From: Paraburkholderia sp. C35
GTDB lineage: Bacteria > Pseudomonadota > Gammaproteobacteria > Burkholderiales > Burkholderiaceae
Direction of reading: 5' to 3'
Assembly (NCBI RefSeq): GCF_003121405.1
Contig: NZ_QBUY01000020.1
Span: 27,602-91,601, forward strand
Length of the DNA: 64,000 bases
The notes under the pieces were generated by a model. The model did no database searches. It had not been told where the DNA came from and was given only the letters and a program-made list of their open reading frames with translations. Position numbers and translations under genes: made by a program. Of the stretch, positions 56,648 through 64,000 are shown piece by piece (positions within the stretch are counted from its first letter, which is position 1; every line of letters begins with the position of its first letter).

Positions 56648-57586
56648 ATGCGTCAACACTTGCGTCTACCCCTCATGCACGCCCATCCCCAAACCGACCA
56701 CGAGCGCGAAGAGCGCAAGGCCGCGCACGCGCGCTGGCTCGCCATGCCGTCCGTAGGCATTCTCGTCTTATGGATGGCGATACCGCTTGCGATGACGATC
56801 TGGTTTTCGTTCTCGCGCTACAACCTGCTGAATCCGGACGTCAAGGGATTCGCGGGTATCGATAACTACAAATTCCTCGCCAGCGACCCGTCCTTCGGCC
56901 CGTCGATCCTGCACACGTTGCAGCTGATCATCTCGGTGCTGGTGATCACGGTGGTCGGTGGCGTGCTGCTGTCGGTGCTGTTCGACCGCAAGTTCTACGG
57001 GCAGGGCATCGCACGATTGCTTGCCATCGCACCGTTCTTCGTGATGCCGACAGTCAGCGCGCTGATCTGGAAGAACATGATCCTGCATCCGGTGTACGGG
57101 CTGATCGCGCAGGGCATGCGCGCGATGGGCATGACGCCGATCGACTGGTTCGCGGACTATCCGTTGATAGCGGTGATCATCATCGTGTCGTGGCAGTGGT
57201 TGCCGTTCGCGTTCCTCATTCTGTTCACAGCGATCCAGTCGCTCGACCAGGAACAGAAAGAAGCCGCGAAGATAGACGGTGCCGGTCCGTTTGCGATGTT
57301 CTTCTTCATCACGCTGCCGCACCTGAAGCGCGCGATTGCCGTGGTGGTGATGATGGAAACCATTTTCCTGCTGTCGATCTTCGCTGAAATCTACACGACG
57401 ACGGGCGGCGGTCCGGGCAACGCGACCACCAACCTGTCGTACCTGATCTACGCGCTCGGCCTGCAACAGTTCGACGTCGGTCTGGCATCGGCGGGCGGGA
57501 TTCTCGCTGTGGTGCTCGCGAATATCGTGTCGTTCTTCCTCGTGCGCATGCTCGCGAAGAACCTGAAAGGGGAGTACGAAAAATGA
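56648..57586 (+). CDS. Polyol ABC transporter permease (SmoF/MtlF-like)
   Basis: A 312-residue inner-membrane subunit with six main hydrophobic segments after a charged N-terminus. The EAA loop is EAAKIDGAGPFAMFFFITLP, and the GGGPGNATTNLSYLIYALGL region is typical of MalF-type sugar permeases for sorbitol/mannitol. The ATG at 56648 is the first in frame, preceded by GAAGAGGTGG. It overlaps the next permease gene by 4 bp. Confidence 0.9.
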   Translation: MRQHLRLPLMHAHPQTDHEREERKAAHARWLAMPSVGILVLWMAIPLAMTIWFSFSRYNLLNPDVKGFAGIDNYKFLASDPSFGPSILHTLQLIISVLVITVVGGVLLSVLFDRKFYGQGIARLLAIAPFFVMPTVSALIWKNMILHPVYGLIAQGMRAMGMTPIDWFADYPLIAVIIIVSWQWLPFAFLILFTAIQSLDQEQKEAAKIDGAGPFAMFFFITLPHLKRAIAVVVMMETIFLLSIFAEIYTTTGGGPGNATTNLSYLIYALGLQQFDVGLASAGGILAVVLANIVSFFLVRMLAKNLKGEYEK

Positions 57587-58449
57587 GCCAGGTTGCCGCT
57601 ACACCTGTTACGACCAACGTCGCGAAAGCCGATTCGCCGTTCGCCATCGTGCGGCGCGCGATTCCAGGCATCCTCGCGTGGATCATCGCGCTGCTGCTGT
57701 TCTTCCCGATCTTCTGGATGACCATCACGGCATTCAAGACGGAGCAGCAGGCTTACGCGTCGTCGCTGTTCTTCATGCCGACGCTGGAGAGCTTCCGCGA
57801 AGTATTCGCGCGCAGCAATTACTTCGGCTTCGCGTGGAACTCGATCCTGATCTCGGTCGGCGTCACGTTGCTGTGCCTGATTCTCGCCGTGCCGTGCGCA
57901 TACGCAATGGCGTTCTTCCCGACCCGACGCACGCAGAAAGTCCTGCTGTGGATGCTGTCGACGAAGATGATGCCGTCCGTCGGCGTGCTGGTGCCGATCT
58001 ATCTGCTGTGGAAGAACAGCGGCCTGCTCGATACCGTCAGCGGTCTGGTGATCGTCTACACGCTGATCAATCTGCCTATCGCGGTATGGATGTCGTTCAC
58101 GTATTTCGCGGAAATTCCGCGCGACATTCTCGAAGCCGGGCGTATCGACGGCGCGGCGACATGGCAGGAAATCGTCTACCTGCTGATGCCGATGTCGCTG
58201 CCGGGGCTTGCATCGACGGCGCTGCTGCTGGTGATCCTGTCGTGGAACGAAGCGTTCTGGAGCATCAACCTGTCCAGTTCGAATGCCGCGCCGCTGACGG
58301 TGTTCATCGCGTCGTACTCGAGTCCTGAAGGCCTGTTCTGGGCGAAGCTGTCGGCGGCGTCCCTGCTGGCTGTGGCACCAATCCTGATCGTCGGCTGGGT
58401 ATCGCAGAAACAGCTGGTGCGTGGTCTTACGTTCGGGGCGGTCAAGTGA
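57583..58449 (+). CDS. Polyol ABC transporter permease (SmoG/MtlG-like)
   Basis: A 288-residue MalG-type permease, the second membrane subunit. The EAA loop is EAGRIDGAATWQEIVYLLMP; hydrophobic segments near 28-50, 90-110 and 125-150 are clear, and ILSWNEAFWSINLSSSNAAP is typical of the SmoG/MtlG branch. ATGA overlap with the first permease and with the GTG of the next gene indicates tight coupling. Confidence 0.9.
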   Translation: MSQVAATPVTTNVAKADSPFAIVRRAIPGILAWIIALLLFFPIFWMTITAFKTEQQAYASSLFFMPTLESFREVFARSNYFGFAWNSILISVGVTLLCLILAVPCAYAMAFFPTRRTQKVLLWMLSTKMMPSVGVLVPIYLLWKNSGLLDTVSGLVIVYTLINLPIAVWMSFTYFAEIPRDILEAGRIDGAATWQEIVYLLMPMSLPGLASTALLLVILSWNEAFWSINLSSSNAAPLTVFIASYSSPEGLFWAKLSAASLLAVAPILIVGWVSQKQLVRGLTFGAVK

Positions 58450-59153
58450 CGGAGAACAGAACGGAAGCCGCAGTTGTCCCCGGCGTTGCGCTCATCTGCG
58501 ATTGCGACGGCGTGCTGATCGACAGCGAAGCCGTCGCTGCCGCGGTGCTCGTCGAGGAGCTGCAAGCGCGCTGGCCCGGCACGGACGTCGCGCCCGTCGT
58601 GATGCCGCTGCTCGGCCTGCGCACGGAGCGCGTGCTGGCAGGTACGGCATCGGCGCTTGGCAAGACGCTCAGCGAAGTCGATGTCGAAGCGATTCGAAGC
58701 GCCGTCGAGCGGGCAGCCGTCAAGGCGCCGATGGTGGATGGCATCGAGGCCGCGCTCGCCGCGATTCCGTTGACGAAGGCGTGTGCGAGCAACAGCTTCC
58801 GTGCGTATGTGGAAGCGGCGCTGGCACGCACGGGGCTGGTGAAGTATTTCGGCGACCGGCTCTTCTGCGCGGATTCCGTCGCGCATCCGAAGCCCGCGCC
58901 CGATGTCTATCTCGCTGCGGCGCGTGGCCTAGGCGTGAACCCGGAAGGCTGCCTCGTGATCGAGGACAGCGTGACGGGCGTGACGGCGGCAACGGCTGCG
59001 GGCATGACGGTGTATGGATTTATCGGTGGCGGCCACGCGAGCGACGATCAGATGGAAGCGCTGCGCCGTGTGGGCGCACAGCATGTATTCGATGACATGA
59101 AGCAACTGCCGGATCTCGTCGCGCAATGGCTGCATCGCGTGACGATGGCGTAA
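58446..59153 (+). CDS. HAD-family phosphatase in polyol operon
   Basis: A 235-residue haloacid dehalogenase-type hydrolase, subclass IA. Motif I is ICDCDGVLIDSEAV with nucleophile Asp and the acid Asp two residues on; motif II includes ACASNSFRAYV; motif III and IV lie around SVAHPKPAPDVYLAA and VIEDSVTGVTAATAAG. It starts with GTG and overlaps the permease by 4 bp. It resembles phosphoglycolate or beta-phosphoglucomutase-like phosphatases. In this setting it may remove a phosphorylated polyol or sugar by-product; that is inference. Confidence 0.85.
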   Translation: MTENRTEAAVVPGVALICDCDGVLIDSEAVAAAVLVEELQARWPGTDVAPVVMPLLGLRTERVLAGTASALGKTLSEVDVEAIRSAVERAAVKAPMVDGIEAALAAIPLTKACASNSFRAYVEAALARTGLVKYFGDRLFCADSVAHPKPAPDVYLAAARGLGVNPEGCLVIEDSVTGVTAATAAGMTVYGFIGGGHASDDQMEALRRVGAQHVFDDMKQLPDLVAQWLHRVTMA

Positions 59154-59210
59154 AGCCAGCGGTGAACGATTAAACGGATTAAACGCAGTAGAGATACCTG
59201 GAGAGACATC

Positions 59211-60320
<1,110 letters not shown>

Positions 60321-60343
60321 TTGCTGATCTGGCTGTCAGTGAG

Positions 60344-60375
60344 GCGCCGTTGCGGTCCACGCAACGGCGCTTTTT
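60344..60375 (+). terminator. Intrinsic terminator of polyol operon
   Basis: GCGCCGTTGCG (60344-60354) pairs with CGCAACGGCGC (60360-60370), an 11-bp perfect stem with a 5-base loop, followed by five T. It separates the polyol operon from the TPR-glycosyltransferase gene. Confidence 0.93.
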
Positions 60376-60487
60376 CTTTTGGGTCTCTGTCTTGCGCGGC
60401 AGACTAAGACTTATCCGATTTATCGGACGTATATCCCATATCAAAATTGTGCTTCGTTTGACAGGGCGCACCTGAGCGGTTCTTTCC

Positions 60488-62371
60488 GTGGGTTCTGTCG
60501 ATTCTCCGTCCACTTCGCCGAACGCATCATCGCGTGATGGGTTTTCCGGTCACGTGAGCATGCGTGTACGGCCGACTCAAGACGCCATGCACAACGCTTC
60601 CGTCCCCACACCTCAACACAGTGTCTCCCTGCCGCCCGTCGCGCATGCGCTAACGTTGCACAGCGCAGGCGAACTCGATCGCGCCGAGCAGGCCTATCGT
60701 GCGATTCTCGCTGCACAACCCGACGATGCCGGCACGCACTATCTGCTCGGCGTGCTGTACTTGCAGCGCCAGGATGTCGAACGCGCGATAACGTGTTTCG
60801 ATGCGTCGCTCGCGTTGCGGCCGAACGACGCCGACTGTCTGAACGATCGCGGTATTGCCGCGCTTGCGCGCGGCGACAACGAAGGTGCGGCAAACTTCTT
60901 TCGCCGAGCAGTCGATTGCGCACCCGACGATGCGCTCGCGCACTGCAACCTGGGCAAGGCATTACGGCACCTGTCGAAACCGGAGGACGCGCTGGCCAGC
61001 TTCCAGCGCGCTCTCGCGCTCGACCACGATTTCTTCGAAGCGGCGCTCGGCAGCGCCGATATGCTCGACGTCCTTTCCCGTCCGCACGAAGCCGTGACCG
61101 CGTACGCCTACGCGTCGCGCTATGCGCCCGACGATCTGCGCGTGCTGCTGGGTCTCGGCCTGACGCTGAACGCTACGCGTCGCTACCCGGAAGCGGCGAT
61201 CTGCTTCGAGCGCGCGTTGCAGAAGGAGCCGGACAACGTGCACGCGTTGTTCGGGATCGCATTTGCGACGGACGGACTGTTGAAGTTCGAGGATGCGCTG
61301 GTTCGCTATCGACGTGCGCTGGAGACCATGCCGGACTCGCCGACACTGCACAACAACGTCGCGTTCACGCTCACCTGCATGTCGCGCTACGACGAAGCGG
61401 ATGCCCATTTGCGGCGTGCCATCGAGCTCACGCCGGATCTGTCGAATGCGTACAAGCTGCTGGGCATGTCCGCGTTGCGGCGCGGACACTATCGCCAGGG
61501 TTGGGCGTACTACGAGCATCGCAAGACGACGCCAAGCGGACTGCGCGATTACCCGAAACACGACGTGCCCGAATGGCGCGGCGAACCGCTCGAGGGCAAG
61601 CGCATTCTGCTCGAGCGCGAACAGGGTGCAGGCGACCAGGTGCAGTTCGTGCGTTACGCGAGCGTGCTGCATGACATGGGCGCAACCGTCGACGTGTGGA
61701 CCAGTCCCGAACTCGCGCCGCTTTTCGCGCGCGTGCGTGGTGTGAGCAGCGTGTTTGCGGCGCGCCCGAAAGATGACGCATACGACTATCACTGTCCGAT
61801 GATGAGCGTGCCCGCCTGGCTGCCTGACGACACCATTCCGAACGCAGTGCCGTATCTGTCGGTGGACGACTCGCAGTGTGCCACGTGGCGCGGGCGGCTC
61901 GCGCAGGCATCGGGATCGCACAGAAAAGTCGGGCTGGTGTGGGCCGGCAATCCCGATCATTACCTCGATATCTACCGTTCAGCGCCGCTTGCCGCGCTGG
62001 AGCCGCTGGCATCGGTGCCGGGTCTCGCGTGGTTTGCGTTGCAGAAGGGCGCAGGCGAAGCGCAACTCGACGGTCTCGCCCATCGCTGGCCGATTTGCGC
62101 GCTCGGCGAGTTGCTCGACAGTTTCGAAGCGACGGCAGCCGTGATCGAGTCGCTCGATCTCGTGATTACTGTCGATACATCCGTCGCGCATCTGGCGGGC
62201 GCGCTAGGCATACCCGTCTGGGTGATGCTGCCGAAGCAGGCCGACTGGCGCTGGGGAATGTCTGGCGACACGAACCCGTGGTATCCGAGCGCTCGTGTTT
62301 TCCGGCAACTGGATCTAGGCGACTGGGCGCCCGTCGTGGAAGCGGTGCGCGGCGCGCTCGAAGCGCCCTGA
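60488..62371 (+). CDS. TPR-repeat protein fused to GT9-like glycosyltransferase domain
   Basis: A 627-residue protein. Residues about 50-340 contain eight or so tetratricopeptide repeats, such as ALTLHSAGELDRAEQAYRAI and AHCNLGKALRHLSKPEDALA. Residues 370-627 look like a glycosyltransferase family 9/heptosyltransferase-like C-terminal domain, with KVGLVWAGNPDHYLDIYRSA and SLDLVITVDTSVAHLAGALG, and VWVMLPKQADWRWG. Such TPR-GT proteins often modify surface or flagellar proteins; the target here is unknown. I give the GTG at 60488; ATG codons at 60560 and 60587 are alternatives that keep all repeats. Confidence 0.82.
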   Translation: MGSVDSPSTSPNASSRDGFSGHVSMRVRPTQDAMHNASVPTPQHSVSLPPVAHALTLHSAGELDRAEQAYRAILAAQPDDAGTHYLLGVLYLQRQDVERAITCFDASLALRPNDADCLNDRGIAALARGDNEGAANFFRRAVDCAPDDALAHCNLGKALRHLSKPEDALASFQRALALDHDFFEAALGSADMLDVLSRPHEAVTAYAYASRYAPDDLRVLLGLGLTLNATRRYPEAAICFERALQKEPDNVHALFGIAFATDGLLKFEDALVRYRRALETMPDSPTLHNNVAFTLTCMSRYDEADAHLRRAIELTPDLSNAYKLLGMSALRRGHYRQGWAYYEHRKTTPSGLRDYPKHDVPEWRGEPLEGKRILLEREQGAGDQVQFVRYASVLHDMGATVDVWTSPELAPLFARVRGVSSVFAARPKDDAYDYHCPMMSVPAWLPDDTIPNAVPYLSVDDSQCATWRGRLAQASGSHRKVGLVWAGNPDHYLDIYRSAPLAALEPLASVPGLAWFALQKGAGEAQLDGLAHRWPICALGELLDSFEATAAVIESLDLVITVDTSVAHLAGALGIPVWVMLPKQADWRWGMSGDTNPWYPSARVFRQLDLGDWAPVVEAVRGALEAP

Positions 62372-62389
62372 TTCGCCGCGCGTCACGAA

Positions 62390-63379
62390 CTAACCGGCGT
62401 CGTGGCTCAGCGCAGCACGCGCGCACAACTCGTCGGTGACGATACCCGACAGCCAGCCGCCCTTGAGCGCGGCAATGACGGCATTGCGTTTGCGCTCGCC
62501 GCCCGCGAAACCGATCACGGGGCGCGTCGGCGGCGAATCGAGCCGCACGCTCGTCACGCGGCGGCCGGTCGGCGATTCGACCCGCTCGCCGCTTGCACTG
62601 ATGGGCAAGCCGAGCAGTTCCGCGCCCGCGCCGCGCGACACCAGTTCTTCCACTTCATCCGACGTGATGAAGCCGTCTTCATGCAGCGGACAATGCAGCC
62701 CGATATTGCCGATCCCGACGAACGCCACGTCCGCTTCACCCGACAGCGACTCGACGATCCGGTACAGCCGGTGATTGCACCACTGCGCGCGTTCGGCCTC
62801 GCTGTCTGCGATCAGCGGCGCGGGCAGCAGGAAGTGCTTGCCGCCCGTCTTCTCGGAGATGTGCAGCGCGACGTCGTAGCGGTTCGACGAGCCGTCCTGC
62901 GCAATCGCGCCGACCATCGACACCAGCCGATGCTGCGGCCGCTCCAGTTGCCCGACCTGATCGACGACCGCTTTCAGCGTCCGGCCGCTGCTCACGGCGA
63001 CGACCATCGGTTTCTCTTCGCCGAGGTAACGCTCCATCACCTGCGCGCCCGCGACGGCAAGTTTGCGATCGATTTCTTCTGGCTTGTCGTTATCGACGGG
63101 GACGACTTCGCACATTGAGAGGCCGTAACGCTTCGACAGCTGATCGGCGAGCGACAGGCAATCCGCCAGCCGATGATCGACACGCACGCGAATCAGGTTC
63201 TTCTCGACGGCGAACGCGACCAGCCGCTGCGCAACGGGCCGCGACACCTGCAGTTTTTCCGCGATCTCGTTCTGCGTGTTGCCCGCGACGTAGTAGAGCC
63301 AGGCGGCGCGCGTTGCGAGATCGAGCTTTTCAGTGGACTTGGGCACGATGTTGTCGGTCTTGATGGCGCCGGGGCGCAC
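62390..63379 (-). CDS. SorC/DeoR-type sugar-binding transcriptional regulator
   Basis: A 329-residue regulator with an N-terminal HTH (about 25-65, with GNTQNEIAEKLQVSRPVAQR) and a large sugar-phosphate-binding domain: VAVSSGRTLKAVVDQV, VAFVGIGNIGLHCPLHEDGF and VIGFAGGERKRNAVIAALKG are hallmarks of the SorC family. It is the likely controller of the polyol operon and the neighbouring xylulokinase. The start is the GTG at 63379, without a strong ribosome binding site; no internal ATG precedes the HTH. It is convergent with the TPR gene (18 bp between stops). Confidence 0.88.
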   Translation of the reverse strand: MRPGAIKTDNIVPKSTEKLDLATRAAWLYYVAGNTQNEIAEKLQVSRPVAQRLVAFAVEKNLIRVRVDHRLADCLSLADQLSKRYGLSMCEVVPVDNDKPEEIDRKLAVAGAQVMERYLGEEKPMVVAVSSGRTLKAVVDQVGQLERPQHRLVSMVGAIAQDGSSNRYDVALHISEKTGGKHFLLPAPLIADSEAERAQWCNHRLYRIVESLSGEADVAFVGIGNIGLHCPLHEDGFITSDEVEELVSRGAGAELLGLPISASGERVESPTGRRVTSVRLDSPPTRPVIGFAGGERKRNAVIAALKGGWLSGIVTDELCARAALSHDAG

Positions 63380-63494
63380 AACGTCAATGTGTCGTCAGGA
63401 AGCCCGTAGCATTCGCGTAGGGCGTTCTGGCGCGCTGCATGCCGTGGACGTTCATCGCAGGCTGCACGGGCTGTTCAATGCACGCAGGCCGCGT

Positions 63495-64000
63495 TCACGC
63501 CGCGTTCGCGTCATGCGTGGGCGCGAACATCGGCTTGACGTGGCGATACAGCGCACGATAACTCGCGAGCCGCTCGCGCAGCACGGCATGACGCTGCGCG
63601 TTCGGCGTAAATTCTTTTTCGACGGGCGGCTTGGTCAGCACCTTTTCCGGATCGCCGCCCGCTGCGAGCCAGCCCAGACGCGCTGCGCCCAGCGCTGCGC
63701 CCGTCTCGCCGCCGCCATGCTTGCGCGTGGTGGTGTTCAGCGAATCGGCGAGCAGTTGCGCCCAGTAGTTGCTGCGCGCGCCGCCGCCCAGCAGCGACAG
63801 CGCGCTCACTTCCGTGCCCGCTGCGCGCAGTGCGTCGAGGCCGTCCGTCAGCGCGAGCGTCACGCCTTCGAGCACGGCGTATCCGAGCAGCGCGCGGTCG
63901 GTCGCGTGCGTCATGCCGAAGAACACACCTTGCGAATACGGATCGTTGTGCGGCGTGCGTTCTCCCGACAGATACGGCAGGAACAGCGGCGCAGTGACCA
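63495..64000 (-). CDS. xylB: Xylulokinase-like FGGY carbohydrate kinase, 5' end outside window
   Basis: The C-terminal 168 residues of an FGGY kinase. The frame is open to the window edge, beginning VTAPLFLPYLSGERTPHNDP, the xylulokinase signature, then GYAVLEGVTLALTDGLDALR, LSLLGGGARSNYWAQLLADS and GAALGAARLGWLAAGGD. It lies upstream of the SorC-type regulator on the same strand and belongs to the polyol catabolic locus, where it would phosphorylate xylulose formed from arabitol or xylitol. It is a second copy, distinct from the gene at 47158. Confidence 0.88.
   Translation of the reverse strand, partial: VTAPLFLPYLSGERTPHNDPYSQGVFFGMTHATDRALLGYAVLEGVTLALTDGLDALRAAGTEVSALSLLGGGARSNYWAQLLADSLNTTTRKHGGGETGAALGAARLGWLAAGGDPEKVLTKPPVEKEFTPNAQRHAVLRERLASYRALYRHVKPMFAPTHDANAA

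Overview
The window looks like chromosome 1 of a Burkholderiaceae bacterium, most likely Paraburkholderia or a close relative. It is GC-rich and gene-dense, the codons favour G or C in the third position, and the order recX / DUF2889 / sucCD / terC / pilin / pglL / moaC / M48 protease, then ilvE / azlCD / pgk / pyk / fba / purCEK / sua5, is one I associate with that group. The species call is inference. I see no rRNA, tRNA, CRISPR array, insertion sequence or phage gene.

Layout. 1-9.8 kb: end of recX, a DUF2889 protein, succinyl-CoA synthetase (sucCD), a TerC-type membrane protein, a type IV pilin with its neighbouring O-oligosaccharyltransferase, moaC (minus strand) and a BepA-like periplasmic metalloprotease. 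9.8-14.6 kb (minus strand): an unclassified protein translationally overlapped with a YheT-type hydrolase, a SnoaL-like protein, waaF, a CHCC zinc-finger protein and ilvE. 14.8-24.5 kb (plus): azlCD exporter, lower glycolysis (pgk, pyk, fba), purine synthesis (purC, purE, purK) and sua5. 24.6-28.7 kb (minus): a GDSL lipoprotein, a fatty acid hydroxylase-type membrane protein and a PBP4-type DD-peptidase. 29.1-33.4 kb (plus): a QseBC/PmrAB-like two-component system, a Do-family protease and a small exported protein. 33.8-37.7 kb: DUF427 and SRPBCC proteins, a GlxA-type regulator divergent from an isochorismatase-family hydrolase, and a TetR repressor.

37.7-45.2 kb: a tripartite RND efflux operon divergent from its TetR repressor, with an AcrR-like operator overlapping a sigma70-type promoter, followed by a two-gene HicA-like / HTH candidate toxin-antitoxin module that has its own perfect palindromic operator. 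45.3-50.7 kb: a xanthine/uric acid-type permease (minus), a xylulokinase, and glutathione-dependent formaldehyde detoxification (adhC-fghA). 50.8-54.0 kb (minus): a zur-znuA-znuC-znuB zinc uptake operon whose ATPase has a striking His-rich tail. 54.2-60.3 kb (plus): a polyol operon (SDR dehydrogenase, binding protein, two permeases, HAD phosphatase, ATPase). Then come a TPR-glycosyltransferase fusion and, on the minus strand, a SorC-type regulator with a second xylulokinase cut by the window end.

Most of the window is well-conserved core metabolism. The parts I rate most worth a second look are the HicA-like/HTH pair at 44.3-45.2 kb, the His-rich ZnuC tail, the PmrA-like box in front of the Do protease, the unusual pilin next to its presumed glycosyl ligase, the long open N-terminal extension of pyruvate kinase, and a structured leader in front of the xanthine-type permease. 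All calls rest on reading the sequence and family recall; no database search was run.
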